Origin: Streptomyces griseocarneus
GTDB lineage: Bacteria > Actinomycetota > Actinomycetes > Streptomycetales > Streptomycetaceae
Assembly (NCBI RefSeq): GCF_014655595.1
Contig: NZ_BNBL01000001.1
Span: 660,310-724,309 of the forward strand
DNA length: 64,000 nucleotides
Direction: 5' to 3'
Positions 51,192-60,861 of the stretch are shown in pieces. Below the pieces are notes generated by a model. The model made no database searches. It saw nothing but the letters and a program-made list of their open reading frames with translations, and was not told the DNA's origin. The position numbers were made by a program, and so were the translations under genes. Every line of letters begins with the position of its first letter. Positions within the stretch are counted from its first letter, which is position 1.

Positions 51192-52406
51192 GTGAGCCCT
51201 GCCCCCGTGACGGTCGTAGGCATCGGCGCCGACGGCTGGCCCGGTCTCGCCCCCGGCTCCCGGGAGGCGCTGCGCCACGCCGAGGTGATCATCGGCGGCC
51301 CGCGCCAGCTCGACCTGCTGCCCCCCGACTGCCCGGCCGAGCGCGTCGCCTGGCCGTCCCCGCTGCGCCCCGCCGTCCCTGGCCTGCTCGCCGCGCACGC
51401 GGGCCGCCGCGTGTGCGTCCTGGCCAGCGGCGACCCCATGTTCTACGGCATCGGCCGCACCCTCGCCGACGTCCTCGGCGCCGACCGGCTGCGCGTCCTG
51501 CCGCACCCCTCCGCCGTCTCGTACGCCTGCGCCCGCCTGGGCTGGCCCCTGCACGACACCGACGTGATCAGCCTCGTCGGCCGCCCCCTGGCGACGCTCA
51601 CGGCCGCGGCGCACGACGGCCGCCGCCTCCTCGTGCTCAGCGCCGGAGCGGAAACGCCCGCCGAGGTCGCCGGCCTGCTGCGCCGGCTCGGCTACGGGCC
51701 GAGCCGGATGACCGTGCTGGAACAGCTGGGCGGCGACCGCGAACGCCGCCTCGACGGCACCGCCGACGACTGGCCGCACCCGCCGGGCGACGCCCTCAAC
51801 GTCATCGCGGTCACCTGCCACCGCGCCCCGGACGCACTCCGCATCCCCCTCACCCCCGGCCTGCCCGACGACGCCTTCGAACACGACGGCCAGCTGACGA
51901 AGCGCCACGTACGTGCGGCGACCCTCGCCGCCCTCGCCCCCGCCCCCGGCGAACTGCTGTGGGACGTGGGCGGCGGCTCCGGCTCCATCGGCATCGAATG
52001 GATGCGCGCCCACCGCTCGTGCCGGGCCGTGGCCGTCGAACGCGACGCGGTGCGTTCTGAGCGCATCACGCGCAACGCGGGTGCCCTGGGGGCGCCGGGG
52101 CTGCGGGTGGTCACCGGCCGGGCGCCGGAGGCCCTGGCGGGCCTGCCCACTCCTGACGCCGTCTTCATCGGGGGCGGCCTGACGGCGCCGGGCCTGCTGG
52201 CCGCTTGCTGGGATGCGCTGCCGGCGGGCGGCCGGCTGGTCGCCAACACCGTCACCCTCGAATCCGAGGCGTTGCTGACGGACTGGTACCGCCGCCACGG
52301 GGGCGACCTGACCCGCCTTGCGGTCGCGCACGCCGTGCCCGTAGGGGGCTTCACGGGGTGGCGGCAGGCCATGCCGGTGACGCAGTGGTCGGTGATCAAG
52401 CCGTGA
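51192..52406 (+). CDS. cobL: precorrin-6Y C5,15-methyltransferase (decarboxylating), CbiE-CbiT fusion
   Basis: 404-aa bifunctional corrin enzyme. The N-terminal CbiE-type tetrapyrrole methylase (about 1-205) has VGIGADGWPGL and LASGDPMFYGIG. The C-terminal CbiT-type methyltransferase/decarboxylase (about 215-404) has the SAM motif LLWDVGGGSGSIGIEW and VFIGGGL. Methylates C5 and C15 and removes the C12 acetate carboxyl. GTG 51192 has GAGG 8 nt upstream. First of the plus-strand cobalamin genes. Confidence 0.94.
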   Translation: MSPAPVTVVGIGADGWPGLAPGSREALRHAEVIIGGPRQLDLLPPDCPAERVAWPSPLRPAVPGLLAAHAGRRVCVLASGDPMFYGIGRTLADVLGADRLRVLPHPSAVSYACARLGWPLHDTDVISLVGRPLATLTAAAHDGRRLLVLSAGAETPAEVAGLLRRLGYGPSRMTVLEQLGGDRERRLDGTADDWPHPPGDALNVIAVTCHRAPDALRIPLTPGLPDDAFEHDGQLTKRHVRAATLAALAPAPGELLWDVGGGSGSIGIEWMRAHRSCRAVAVERDAVRSERITRNAGALGAPGLRVVTGRAPEALAGLPTPDAVFIGGGLTAPGLLAACWDALPAGGRLVANTVTLESEALLTDWYRRHGGDLTRLAVAHAVPVGGFTGWRQAMPVTQWSVIKP

Positions 52407-52427
52407 CGGTGCGGCCCGGTGGGCGGG

Positions 52428-52530
52428 TTTGTGCCCACCCTCCCCCAGCTACCGCTGGGAGGTGCCCCCAGCCCTGCGGGACGATTGCCCACAAACTGGG
52501 GGGAGGGGCGATTGCCGACAAACGACGGGA
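52428..52530. repeat. hairpin-containing intergenic repeat-like element
   Basis: Contains an imperfect stem CCTCCCCCAGC-TACC-GCTGGGAGG (52439-52462), then two copies of GATTGCC-[CG]-ACAAAC (52483-52496 and 52510-52523). I recall this hairpin pattern from other Streptomyces intergenic regions. A genome search would settle its copy number. Confidence 0.5.
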
Positions 52531-52567
52531 GGGGCCGGGGTGGGATGGGCCCTGGCAGGGGACGTAA

Positions 52568-52627
52568 GGGATATTTGCGGCTGCCTGCCGGGTAACCGAA
52601 CCGGCTGACAGGGGCCGTAAATATTCC
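52568..52627 (+). promoter_or_regulatory. structured leader candidate upstream of cobM
   Basis: A long imperfect stem: GGATATTTGCGGC (52569-52581) pairs with 52614-52627 using a G-U pair and one bulge. Inside it CCTG pairs with CAGG (584-587 with 609-612) and CCGG with CCGG (588-591 with 601-604). It lies 67 nt before the cobM start. The G-U pairing favours an RNA structure over a DNA operator. It lacks the conserved cobalamin-riboswitch core. Confidence 0.4.
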
Positions 52628-52694
52628 AGTCCCCAGAAGGGCCCGTCCCGCCCCGGCCCCGCCCCACGAAACGCACCGATCCCAAGGAGACCGC

Positions 52695-53462
52695 ATGACC
52701 GTGTACTTCATCGGCGCCGGCCCCGGCGCCGCCGACCTCATCACGGTCCGCGGCGCCCGCACCCTCGCCCGCTGCGGCGTCTGCCTGTACGCCGGCAGCC
52801 TCGTACCGGACGAACTCCTCGCCGAGTGCCCGCCGGACGCCCGCCTCGTCGACACCGCCCACCTGAACCTCGACGAGATCACCGCCGAGTTCGTCCGGGC
52901 CCACGAAGCCGGCCAGGACGTCGCCCGCCTGCACTCCGGCGATCCCTCCGTCTACAGCGCCGTGGCCGAGCAGATGCGCCGCCTGGACGCGCACGGCATC
53001 CCGTACGAGATCGTGCCCGGCGTCCCCGCCTTCGCCGCCGCGGCCGCCGCCCTCGGCCGCGAGCTGACCGTGCCGACCGTCGGCCAGACCGTCATCCTCA
53101 CCCGCGTCGCCCAGCGGGCCACCCCCATGCCCCCCGGCGAGGACCTGGCCACCCTCGGCCGCAGCGGCGCCCTGATCGTGCTCCACCTGGCCGCCCGCCA
53201 CGCCGACCGCGTCGTCGCCGAACTCCTCCCGCACTACGGCCCCGACTGCCCGGCCGCCGTCGTCGCGATGGCCAGCCGTCCCGACGAGATCGTCCTGCGC
53301 GGCACCCTCGCCGATATCGCGGATCAGGTGCGGGCGGCGGGCGTCGTCCGCACCGCGGTGATCCTCGTCGGCCGCACGCTGGCCGCCGGGCAGTTCCCCG
53401 ACAGCTTCCTGTACTCGACGACGCGAGACCGGGACAACTGCGGGCGCACAGTGCGGAATTAG
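52695..53462 (+). CDS. cobM: precorrin-4 C11-methyltransferase
   Basis: 255-aa SAM-dependent tetrapyrrole methylase. Motifs VYFIGAGPGAADLITVRG, LHSGDPSVYSAVAEQ and VPGVPAFAAAAAALG match CobM/CbiF. Adds the C11 methyl in ring assembly. AAGGAG lies 5 nt before ATG. Preceded by a 288-bp gap with the repeat-like element and a structured leader; followed by an unrelated serine hydrolase. Confidence 0.95.
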   Translation: MTVYFIGAGPGAADLITVRGARTLARCGVCLYAGSLVPDELLAECPPDARLVDTAHLNLDEITAEFVRAHEAGQDVARLHSGDPSVYSAVAEQMRRLDAHGIPYEIVPGVPAFAAAAAALGRELTVPTVGQTVILTRVAQRATPMPPGEDLATLGRSGALIVLHLAARHADRVVAELLPHYGPDCPAAVVAMASRPDEIVLRGTLADIADQVRAAGVVRTAVILVGRTLAAGQFPDSFLYSTTRDRDNCGRTVRN

Positions 53463-53584
53463 GGCGGCAAACAGCCTTTGGGTGTGTGCCTGGTCATGCC
53501 GCCGACCTCTTGTCGTGAGGGTTTCCTCGGAAGATCATGTAGCCGTGGCAGGGCCAGGGCCGCACATTTCCTAAGGGGATGTTC

Positions 53585-54802
53585 ATGTCGAAGTACACAT
53601 CGCGGATGCGTGGCAGGATTGTCGCGTTAACGGCGGCGTTGGCCGTCGCCGGCGGTGTCCTCGCTGCGGGTTCGGCCTCGGCCGCGACGCCGGCGGGGGA
53701 AACGGCTTCCCGTACCGCGACGCAGCAGGCCCTCGACGGCCTCGTCGCCGCCGGGATGCCGGGTGTGGGTGCCGAGATCCGTACGCCGGCCGGAAGTTGG
53801 TTCGGCAAGTCCGGGTACGCGGACACCTATACCAAGCAACGGCGCACCTCTGCCGACCACTTCCGGGCCGGCAGCATCACGAAGACCTTCGTCGCCACCA
53901 CGCTGCTGCAGCTGGAGTCCGAGGGCAGGCTGCGCCTCGACGACTCGGTCGAGCGCTGGCTTCCCGGTGTCGTCCAGGGCAACGGTTACGACGGAAACAA
54001 GATCACGGTCCGTCAGCTCCTCAACCACACCAGCGGCATTCACGACATGGTGTCGACCGAGGAGTGGGACACGACGATGAACGGCTCCGGTTTCTACCGG
54101 CACCGTTACGACGTCATGACGCCGCGGGACATCGTGGCCATCGGGCTCGCCCAGGGGCCCGACTTCGAGCCCGGCAAGGGCTGGAGCTACTCGAACACCG
54201 GCTTCGTCCTGGCCGGCATGGTCATCGAGAAGGTCACCGGGAACTCCTACGCGAGCGAGATCGACCGCCGCATCGTCAAGCCGCTGGGCCTGACGGAGAC
54301 CCGTTTCCCCGGCACCGACCCGGCGCTTCCGGGCGCGCACCCGGTCGGCTACTCGAAGCTCTTCTTCTCCACCCCCGTGAAGGAGATCTACGACGCCACC
54401 TACTACCGCCCGTCCTGGTCCGGCGCCACGGGCGAGATCGTCAGCACCTCCGCCGATCTCAACCGTTTCTACGCCGCCCTGATGCAGGGCCGGGTCCTTC
54501 CGGCCGGGCAGTTGAACGAGATGCTCACGACCGTGGAGACCGGCCAGCACTTCGGCTACGGCCTGGGCATCATGTCGCGCAACCTGTCCTGCGGGACGAC
54601 CGTATGGGGCCACGACGGCGTCGTCTGGGGGTCCCTGTCAGGGGCCGCCACGACCCGCGACGGCGGCACCGCGCTCTCCTTCAACATCAACGGTGACTGG
54701 CTCCAGCAGAGCGCGCCGTTCGAGAAGGTCTTCGAGGGGGCGTTCTGCGGCACGACGGCGCCGACGGCGGCCCGGGCCTCTCTCGGCCCGGTGAGCCGGT
54801 AA
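53585..54802 (+). CDS. secreted serine hydrolase (beta-lactamase / DD-peptidase family)
   Basis: 405-aa exported enzyme of the class C beta-lactamase / DD-carboxypeptidase / esterase family (S12). Signal peptide about 1-34 ending ASA-AT. Catalytic SITK at 97-100, YSN in GWSYSNTGF, and a third-motif HDG in WGHDGVVWG. ATG 53585 was chosen because AGGGG lies 7 nt upstream; ATG 53579 also fits. It sits between cobM and cbiD but has no cobalamin role that I can see. Close to the extracellular DD-peptidases and penicillin-binding esterases of streptomycetes. Confidence 0.9.
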   Translation: MSKYTSRMRGRIVALTAALAVAGGVLAAGSASAATPAGETASRTATQQALDGLVAAGMPGVGAEIRTPAGSWFGKSGYADTYTKQRRTSADHFRAGSITKTFVATTLLQLESEGRLRLDDSVERWLPGVVQGNGYDGNKITVRQLLNHTSGIHDMVSTEEWDTTMNGSGFYRHRYDVMTPRDIVAIGLAQGPDFEPGKGWSYSNTGFVLAGMVIEKVTGNSYASEIDRRIVKPLGLTETRFPGTDPALPGAHPVGYSKLFFSTPVKEIYDATYYRPSWSGATGEIVSTSADLNRFYAALMQGRVLPAGQLNEMLTTVETGQHFGYGLGIMSRNLSCGTTVWGHDGVVWGSLSGAATTRDGGTALSFNINGDWLQQSAPFEKVFEGAFCGTTAPTAARASLGPVSR

Positions 54803-54811
54803 GGACCACCG

Positions 54812-54851
54812 ACCGGTGAGCCGTAGGGGGCGCCCCCTACGGCTCACCGGT
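54812..54851. terminator. bidirectional terminator, 20-bp palindrome
   Basis: Perfect 20+20 palindrome with no spacer, between the convergent serine hydrolase and cbiD genes. Confidence 0.85.
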
Positions 54852-54865
54852 ACCGGCAGGGGCCG

Positions 54866-55993
54866 TCACCGCCCCCGAGGGTCCGCGCGGCCCACGATCA
54901 CGCCCGCGCGGTCGATGCAGATGACGTCGACCGCGACGGGCGCCCCGCGCAGCACCGCCAGGGCCTCGTCCCGGGCGGTGGCGGCGACGAGATCGCCGAG
55001 CGGGACGCCCGCCGCCTCGCACAGGCGCAGGGCCTCCAGGCCCGTGTTGGCGTCGGTGACGGCGGCGGCCAGGCCGTCGTCGCCCCCGCCCCGGCGGGCC
55101 AGGGAGGCGAGGAACGCCTTGTCCACCTGGGAGCGGGCCGAGTGCAGGTCGAGGTGGCCGGCCGCCAGCTTGGAGAGCTTGGCGAAACCGCCGGCGATGG
55201 TGAGCCGGTCCACCGGGTGCCGGCGGATGTACTTGAGCACGGCCCCCGCGAAGTCCCCCATGTCCAGCAGCGCGTCCTCGGGCAGCCCGTGCACGGCGAC
55301 CGCGACCTTCTCGGACGTCGAGCCCGTACAGCCCGCGACGTGGCGGCGGCCGGCCGCCCGGGCGACGTCCACGCCGCGCCGGATGCTGTCGATCCACGCC
55401 GAGCAGGAGTAGGGAACCACGATGCCGGTCGTGCCCAGGATGGAGATGCCGCCGAGGATGCCCAGGCGCGGGTTCCAGGTGGAGCGGGCGATCTCCTCGC
55501 CGTGGTCGACCGACACCTCGATCTCGACGTCGCCGGTGCCGCCGTGCCGGGCGGCGACCTCGGCCACGTGGTCGCGCATCATCTGGCGCGGCACCGGGTT
55601 GATCGCGGGCTCGCCGACGTCCAGCGGCAGCCCCGGCCGCGTGACGGTGCCCACCCCGGGGCCGGCCCGGAAGACCACGCCGGAGCCGGAGGGAAGGATC
55701 CGTACCGTGGCGCGGATCAGCGCGCCGTGCGTGACGTCCGGGTCGTCGCCGGCGTCCTTGACGATGGCGGCCATGGCCCGCCCGGCACTCTTCTCCTCCG
55801 CGGCCAGCGCGAAGGCCGGCGTCTGCCCCTTGGGCAGCGTGATCGTCACGGGGTCGGGGAACTCGCCGGTCAGCAGCGCGGTGTAGGCGGCCGTGGTGGC
55901 GGCGGTCGCGCAGGCGCCCGTGGTCCAGCCGTGCCGCATCCCGGTGTGCCGCAGCTGGGCGGTGCGCCCGCCGGCGGCCTCGGCGTCAGCCAC
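54866..55993 (-). CDS. cbiD: cobalt-precorrin-5B C1-methyltransferase
   Basis: 375-aa enzyme for C1 methylation with loss of the C20 unit. Motifs RHGWTTGACATAA, LGILGGISILGTTGIVVPYS and GFAKLSKLA are those of CbiD. GTG 55993 was chosen (GGGGG upstream). CbiD belongs to the cobalt-first pathway, while CobG and CobN nearby belong to the oxygen-dependent pathway; the usual counterpart CobF is absent from the window, so CbiD likely replaces it. Divergent from cobK with 56 bp between starts. Confidence 0.93.
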   Translation of the reverse strand: MADAEAAGGRTAQLRHTGMRHGWTTGACATAATTAAYTALLTGEFPDPVTITLPKGQTPAFALAAEEKSAGRAMAAIVKDAGDDPDVTHGALIRATVRILPSGSGVVFRAGPGVGTVTRPGLPLDVGEPAINPVPRQMMRDHVAEVAARHGGTGDVEIEVSVDHGEEIARSTWNPRLGILGGISILGTTGIVVPYSCSAWIDSIRRGVDVARAAGRRHVAGCTGSTSEKVAVAVHGLPEDALLDMGDFAGAVLKYIRRHPVDRLTIAGGFAKLSKLAAGHLDLHSARSQVDKAFLASLARRGGGDDGLAAAVTDANTGLEALRLCEAAGVPLGDLVAATARDEALAVLRGAPVAVDVICIDRAGVIVGRADPRGR

Positions 55994-56049
55994 GGCGGCC
56001 CCCGCCCGTAGGCTTGGCCGACCGGCCACCGGCAGAAAGGCAGCACATC

Positions 56050-56799
56050 GTGAGCGGCGCCGAGCGCCACGTCCTCATCCTGGGCGGCACGACCGAGGCA
56101 CGGCACCTCGCGGCCGGGCTGGCGGCCGATCCCGCACTGCGGGTCACCAGCTCCCTCGCCGGCCGGGTCGCCCGGCCGCGGCTCCCGGCGGGCGAGGTGC
56201 GCATCGGGGGGTTCGGGGGCCCTGAGGGCCTCGCCCGGTGGCTGCGCGAGCAGCAGGTGGACGCGCTCATCGACGCCACCCATCCTTTCGCCGGCACGAT
56301 CAGTTTCAACGCGGCACGTGCTGCCGCCGCCGCTCATGTTCCCCTGCTGGCCGTCCGCAGGCCCGGCTGGGTCGCGGGCCCGGGCGACGACTGGCACCCG
56401 GTGGGCTCGCTGGCCGAGGCGGCCGACGCGCTGCCCGCGCTGGGGGAGCGCGTCTTCCTGACCACGGGCCGGATGGGCCTGGCGGCCTTCGCGCACCTCG
56501 AGGATATGTGGTTCCTGACCCGCTCCGTGGACGCGCCGGAACCCCCGGTGCCACCGCGCATGGAGGTACTGCTGGACCGCGGCCCGTTCACGGTCGAGGG
56601 CGAGCGCGACCTGCTGCGCGATCACCGGATCGACGTCCTCGTCACGAAGGACAGCGGCGCGGCGGCGACGTCGGCCAAGCTGGCGGCCGCGCGGGAGGCG
56701 GGAATCCCGGTGGTGGTGGTCCGCCGGCCCCCGGCCCCCGACGGCGTGCCGGTGGTCCCGGGCCCGGAGGAAGCCGTGGCGTGGCTGAAGAGCCTCTGA
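56050..56799 (+). CDS. cobK: precorrin-6A reductase
   Basis: 249-aa NADPH-dependent reductase of the corrin ring. N-terminus HVLILGGTTEARHLAAGL is the CobK/CbiJ signature; DATHPFAGTISFNAA and LVTKDSGAAATSAKL are also conserved. GTG 56050 has AAAGG upstream. Twelve codons of open frame before it were not used because they lack a ribosome site and overlap the cbiD promoter region. Confidence 0.94.
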   Translation: MSGAERHVLILGGTTEARHLAAGLAADPALRVTSSLAGRVARPRLPAGEVRIGGFGGPEGLARWLREQQVDALIDATHPFAGTISFNAARAAAAAHVPLLAVRRPGWVAGPGDDWHPVGSLAEAADALPALGERVFLTTGRMGLAAFAHLEDMWFLTRSVDAPEPPVPPRMEVLLDRGPFTVEGERDLLRDHRIDVLVTKDSGAAATSAKLAAAREAGIPVVVVRRPPAPDGVPVVPGPEEAVAWLKSL

Positions 56800-56866
56800 C
56801 CCCGGCCCCGCCCCTCCCGTAACCGGGGCCCCGATCCGGAACCCGAACCGCCAATCGCAGCCCCCG

Positions 56867-56904
56867 GTTCGCCGGGCGGGCCGACACCGGCCCGCCCGGC
56901 GAAC
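56867..56904. terminator. bidirectional terminator
   Basis: Perfect 17-bp arms 56867-56883 and 56888-56904 with loop ACAC, between the convergent cobK and cobIJ genes. Confidence 0.85.
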
Positions 56905-56918
56905 GAGGACACCGCGCG

Positions 56919-58433
56919 TCAGCGCTCCGGGTACCGCCGGGGCGTCCAGGCGATCTCCTCGGCGCCGTCCGCACCCCGTCGTACCGCCCGCGTCTGCGTG
57001 GAGCCGATGATCAGCAGCGTGCGCATGTCGACCTGCTCGGGGTCGAGTTCGCCGAGGCGGACGATGCGTACGGACTCCTCGGGGCCGCCCACGTCGCGGG
57101 CCAGGACCACGGGGGTGTCCGGGGCGCGGTGCTCGAGGAGGAGGTCGCGGGCCTTGCCGACCTGCCAGATGCGGGAGCGGGAGCCGGGGTTGTAGAGGGC
57201 GAGCACCAGGTCCGCGGCCGCCGCCGCGCGCAGCCGCTCGGCGATGACCTCCCAGGGCTTGAGGCGGTCGGAGAGGGAGACGACGGCGTAGTCGTGGCCC
57301 AGCGGGGCGCCCGCCCGGGCGGCGGCCGCGTGGGCGGCCGTCATGCCGGGGACCACGCGCACCGGGATCTCGCGGTAGGGGTCCTCGGAGGCGACCTCCA
57401 GGACGGCCGTGGCCATGGCGAAGACGCCCGGGTCGCCCGAGGAGACCACAGCGACCCGGCGGCCCTGGCGGGCGAGGTCGAGGGCGAACTCGGCGCGCTC
57501 GGACTCCACCTTGTTGTCGGAGGCGTGGCGGCGCTGGCCGGGGCGCACGGGCACCCGGTCCACGTACGTGCTGTAGCCGACGACGTCCTGCGCCGCCGCC
57601 AGCGCGCCGCGCGCCTCCGGGGTCAGCCACAGCGGCCCCGCCGGGCCGAGCCCGACGACCACGACCTCGCCGGAGGCCGCCGGCGCCGGCTCGGTGCCGA
57701 TGCGGCTCGGCAGCACCGCCACCGAGAAGTACGGCACCGACTCCGGGTCGACGTCCGCCAGCCGGCCCGTGCGCTCCCCGCTCATCGTGGCGCGCTCGAC
57801 GTACCGCGCCTCCTGCAGCCGGCCCGCCCGCTCCAGCGCGCCCCGCACCGCCGGGAACGTGCGGCCGAGCTTCATCACGACCGCCGAGTCGGTCGAGGCC
57901 AGACGTGCGGCCAGCTCCTCTTCGGGCAGGGTGCCCGGCAGGATCGTCAGCACCTCCTCGGCCTCCACCAGCGGTTCGCCGAGGCGGGCGGCCGCGGCGC
58001 TCACCGAGGTGACCCCGGGCACGACCTCCGTGGGGTAGCGGTGGGAGAGCCGCTTGTGCATGTGCATGTACGAGCTGTAGAAGAGCGGATCGCCCTCGGC
58101 GAGGACGGCCACCGTCCGCCCGGCGTCCAGGTGCGCGGCCAGCCGGGCCGCGGCCTCCTCGTAGAACTCCTCCATCGCGGCGCGGTAGCCGCCGGGGTGG
58201 TCGGTGGTCTCGGTGGTGACCGGGTAGACCAGCCGCTCCTCGATGTGGTCCGGGCGCAGGTGGCGTTCGGCGATCGAGCGCGCGATGCTGCGGCCGTGCC
58301 GGGCGCTGTGGTAGGCGACGACGTCGGCCGCGGCGATGACCTCGACGGCCCGCAGGGTCATCAGCGACGGATCGCCGGGCCCGAGCCCCACCCCGTACAG
58401 CCGGCCCGTCGTCTGCGGATGCTGCTCGCTCAC
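56919..58433 (-). CDS. cobIJ: fused precorrin-2 C20- and precorrin-3B C17-methyltransferase
   Basis: 504-aa natural fusion of two SAM-dependent tetrapyrrole methylases. The CobI part (about 1-245) has [18 protein letters not shown] and [12 protein letters not shown]. The CobJ part (about 255-504) has [29 protein letters not shown] and [10 protein letters not shown]. CobI-CobJ fusions are common in actinobacteria. GTG 58433 overlaps the cobH stop (GTGA), making a coupled cobG-cobH-cobIJ operon. Confidence 0.95.
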   Translation of the reverse strand: MSEQHPQTTGRLYGVGLGPGDPSLMTLRAVEVIAAADVVAYHSARHGRSIARSIAERHLRPDHIEERLVYPVTTETTDHPGGYRAAMEEFYEEAAARLAAHLDAGRTVAVLAEGDPLFYSSYMHMHKRLSHRYPTEVVPGVTSVSAAAARLGEPLVEAEEVLTILPGTLPEEELAARLASTDSAVVMKLGRTFPAVRGALERAGRLQEARYVERATMSGERTGRLADVDPESVPYFSVAVLPSRIGTEPAPAASGEVVVVGLGPAGPLWLTPEARGALAAAQDVVGYSTYVDRVPVRPGQRRHASDNKVESERAEFALDLARQGRRVAVVSSGDPGVFAMATAVLEVASEDPYREIPVRVVPGMTAAHAAAARAGAPLGHDYAVVSLSDRLKPWEVIAERLRAAAAADLVLALYNPGSRSRIWQVGKARDLLLEHRAPDTPVVLARDVGGPEESVRIVRLGELDPEQVDMRTLLIIGSTQTRAVRRGADGAEEIAWTPRRYPER

Positions 58434-59071
58434 TCTTCCTCGCTCGCTATCGCGTTGATCGCGGCCGCGGCCATGGCGCTGCCGCCCCGCCGCCCCCGCA
58501 CCACCAGGTACTCCAGCCCCAGCGGGCTGTCGGCCAGCGCGTCCTTGGACTCGGCGGCGCCGATGAAGCCGACCGGGATGCCGAGCACGGCCGCCGGGCG
58601 GGGCGCGCCCTCCGCCACCATCTCCAGCAGGCGGAACAGCGCGGTCGGCGCGTTGCCCACCGCGACCACCGCGCCGTCCAGCTTCTCGCGCCACAGCTCC
58701 AGGGCGGCGGCGCTGCGGGTCGTCCCCATGCGCCGCGCCAGCTCCGGCACCGCCGGGTCGGCGAGGGTGCACAGCACCTCGTTGTCCGCGGGCAGCCGCT
58801 TGCGGGTCACGCCGCTGGCGACCATGTTGGCGTCGCACAGAATGGGCGCACCGGCGAGCAGCGCCGCGCGCGCCTTGGCCACCACGCCGGGGGAGTACGC
58901 GAGGTCCTTGACCAGGTCGGTCATCCCGCAGGCGTGGATCATGCGCACGGCGACCCTGCTGACGTCCGGTGGCAGCCCGCCGAGGTCGGCCTCGGCCCGG
59001 ATGGTGGCGAAGGACTGGCGGTAGATGGACGCGCCGTCCTTGTCGTAGTCGAACACTTGGCCCTCGTTCAT
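58430..59071 (-). CDS. cobH: precorrin-8X methylmutase
   Basis: 213-aa enzyme moving a methyl from C11 to C12 to give hydrogenobyrinate. Motifs [21 protein letters not shown] (with the active-site His), [16 protein letters not shown] and [10 protein letters not shown] are diagnostic. Its ATG overlaps the cobG stop by 4 bp and its own stop overlaps cobIJ, so it is translationally coupled on both sides. Confidence 0.96.
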   Translation of the reverse strand: MNEGQVFDYDKDGASIYRQSFATIRAEADLGGLPPDVSRVAVRMIHACGMTDLVKDLAYSPGVVAKARAALLAGAPILCDANMVASGVTRKRLPADNEVLCTLADPAVPELARRMGTTRSAAALELWREKLDGAVVAVGNAPTALFRLLEMVAEGAPRPAAVLGIPVGFIGAAESKDALADSPLGLEYLVVRGRRGGSAMAAAAINAIASEEE

Positions 59072-60495
59072 GTCGTGGTACGTGCCGCCGCCACCGCGTC
59101 GGCCAGTTCTCGCGCCGGCACCGGCCTCGCCGGCACCGTCCTCGTCGGCGCCGGTCGCGCCGCATCGTCCCGCACGGCGAGCCGGTAGCCCTCGTCCGTG
59201 GCGAGCACGTCGACCCACCGGCCGCCGGGGTGTCCGCAGCGCCGCTCGCACCCGGACCAGTACACCGGCAGGGCCCCGGCCCCGCCGGGCAGCGTCCCGG
59301 TGAGACAGGCGGCCGCGTCGGCCCGTACGTCCGCGAGCGACTTCGCGCACCCGGGGCGGCCCGCGCAGGCGCCGGCCCCGTGCCAGGGGGAGCCGGAGGA
59401 GACGACCAGGCCCGCGTCGGCGAAGGCCGCGCGGTGGGCGGCGGCCGCCCGGGCCGTGAGACCCGGCACGACGATGCCGCGCCAGGGTGTCACACGCAGT
59501 TCGCCGTCGCCGTCCCGGCCGGCGGCACGGGCGAGGAGGCGCCACTGGCCGGCGGTCAGCCGCCCCAGGGGCGCCGCCAGCGACAGCGCCCACCGCCCGT
59601 CCCGGCCCTCCACGAGGCCCAGCTGGGGCGCCGGGCCGTGCGGGAGCGTGACGCGCGGTACGAGCGAGACGTGCGGTACGAGCGAGCAGGCGATCCCGGC
59701 GGCGGCGAGCCGCTCGGCCAACCGCTCGGGGGACGGGCGTTGTTCGGGGGTGAGTTCGCGTACGCGCCAGGCCTTGACACCGCCGGCACGTACGGCCGCG
59801 AGGAAGGCGCGCGCCGCGAGGACGGCCGCGCGCGGGGCGTCGCCGACGGCGAGGCGCAGGGCGGGGCCGGTGGTGCCGAAGCACAGCAGGGCGTGCCGGC
59901 CGTCGCGTTCTGCGATCAACGTCACATCGGGCGCCAGGGCCGCGATGTCGCCGCGGCCGTCGTCGAGCCCGAAGAGGAAACGGCCCGACAAACCCGACAA
60001 GTCGCTTGTTTCTGCTTCCGCTTCTGTTTGTTGCTCGGCCCGGTCGGCGCACAGGAGTGCGTCCAGGGCGCGCGCCCAGGCCTGCACATCCACAGCCACG
60101 TCCACGTCCACATCCGCCACATCCGCGCGCGCGTCGCGCGGCCCCGCCGGCCCGTCCAGCCCGCACAGCGGCGACGCCACCACGTTGCGGATCCGCTCGT
60201 GACGGTCCGACGGCAGCAGTCCGGCCGCGCGCAGCCGCCCGCCCAGGGCCGCTCCGCAGCCGTCCGGCAGGCCGCGCAGCTGGACGTTGCCGCGCGAGGT
60301 GAGGTCGAGACGGCCGTCGCCCAGCTCCTCGGCGAGGCCGGCCAGCACCTCGGCCTGATGCGACGTCAGCAAACCGCCGGGCAGCCGTACGCGCGCCAGC
60401 GCCCCGTCGTCCGCGGCGTGCAGCCGCAGCGCGCCGGGGCAGCGGTCACCGCTCTCGCGGCCGGGCGTGGGGGAGGCGGACATGGCGGCGAGCAT
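59068..60495 (-). CDS. cobG: precorrin-3B synthase (oxygen-dependent)
   Basis: 475-aa nitrite/sulfite-reductase-like protein for ring contraction with O2. N-terminal ferredoxin-like half with [13 protein letters not shown]. Iron-sulfur ligands CAGRPGC (C-x5-C), then GCERRC (C-x3-C). An acidic Glu/Asp/Val insert lies about 120-170. ATG 60495 was chosen (GGGGAG 8 nt upstream); ATG 60483 is possible. Head of the cobG-cobH-cobIJ operon, divergent from cobN. Shows that the host uses the aerobic route. Confidence 0.92.
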   Translation of the reverse strand: MLAAMSASPTPGRESGDRCPGALRLHAADDGALARVRLPGGLLTSHQAEVLAGLAEELGDGRLDLTSRGNVQLRGLPDGCGAALGGRLRAAGLLPSDRHERIRNVVASPLCGLDGPAGPRDARADVADVDVDVAVDVQAWARALDALLCADRAEQQTEAEAETSDLSGLSGRFLFGLDDGRGDIAALAPDVTLIAERDGRHALLCFGTTGPALRLAVGDAPRAAVLAARAFLAAVRAGGVKAWRVRELTPEQRPSPERLAERLAAAGIACSLVPHVSLVPRVTLPHGPAPQLGLVEGRDGRWALSLAAPLGRLTAGQWRLLARAAGRDGDGELRVTPWRGIVVPGLTARAAAAHRAAFADAGLVVSSGSPWHGAGACAGRPGCAKSLADVRADAAACLTGTLPGGAGALPVYWSGCERRCGHPGGRWVDVLATDEGYRLAVRDDAARPAPTRTVPARPVPARELADAVAAARTTT

Positions 60496-60608
60496 ACCGA
60501 GGGGCTCCCCTCCCCGGTCCCGCCCGTCCCGGTCCCCGGGCCCGGGACGTGGCCCGCGGGCGGGGGGCGCGGAACGGAACACGCGCTGGTCATCGGGGTT
60601 CCGCTCGC

Positions 60609-60614
60609 TACTAT
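60609..60614 (+). promoter_or_regulatory. -10 of the cobN riboswitch transcript
   Basis: TACTAT about 6 nt before the start of the riboswitch structure. The -35 (CTGGTC region, about 60586) is poor. Position suits a start near 60621. Confidence 0.5.
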
Positions 60615-60619
60615 GGCTC

Positions 60620-60760
60620 ATCGGCGGAGCCATGGGTCCGCCGGACGCCAGAGACGGCGACAGGGGAGGAAGCCGGTGAGACTCCGGCACGGTCCCGCCA
60701 CTGTGAGCACGGCAGCGATGCCGGGCGAGTCAGGAACTCCCGCCGTCTTCCCACCGCCCG
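60620..60760 (+). ncRNA. cobalamin riboswitch
   Basis: Carries the conserved core: GGAAGCCGGTGAGACTCCGG, then the GGTCCCGCCACTGTGA stretch (about 60667-60706), and the B12-box-like AGTCAGGAACTCCCGCC (60728-60744). Adenosylcobalamin binding should fold the B12 box into a kissing loop and turn off cobN, most likely at translation since no clear terminator follows. No such element was found before the cobG operon or cobM. Confidence 0.92.
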
Positions 60761-60792
60761 GGGCGCGGACCCCGAGGAAGGCCAGCCGCAGC

Positions 60793-60857
60793 ATGCGCAC
60801 GTTCCGGTGCCGCGCACCCCGGGCGACCCTCGAAGCACTCGCACTCGGGAGCGCCGC

Positions 60858-60861
<4 letters not shown>
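60793..60861 (+). CDS. possible 22-aa upstream ORF overlapping cobN
   Basis: ATG 60793 to TGA 60861, coding a basic/Ala-Leu peptide. Its stop overlaps the cobN GTG (GTGA, 60858-60861), so ribosomes finishing it could restart on cobN. A moderate GGAAGG lies 12 nt before its ATG. It lies between the riboswitch and cobN. May be a coupling ORF or chance. Confidence 0.4.

Noticed and set aside
53579..54802. Serine hydrolase as part of cobalamin synthesis
   Set aside because: Has a signal peptide and SxxK/YxN/HxG motifs; neighbours differ in function and it is fenced by a terminator.
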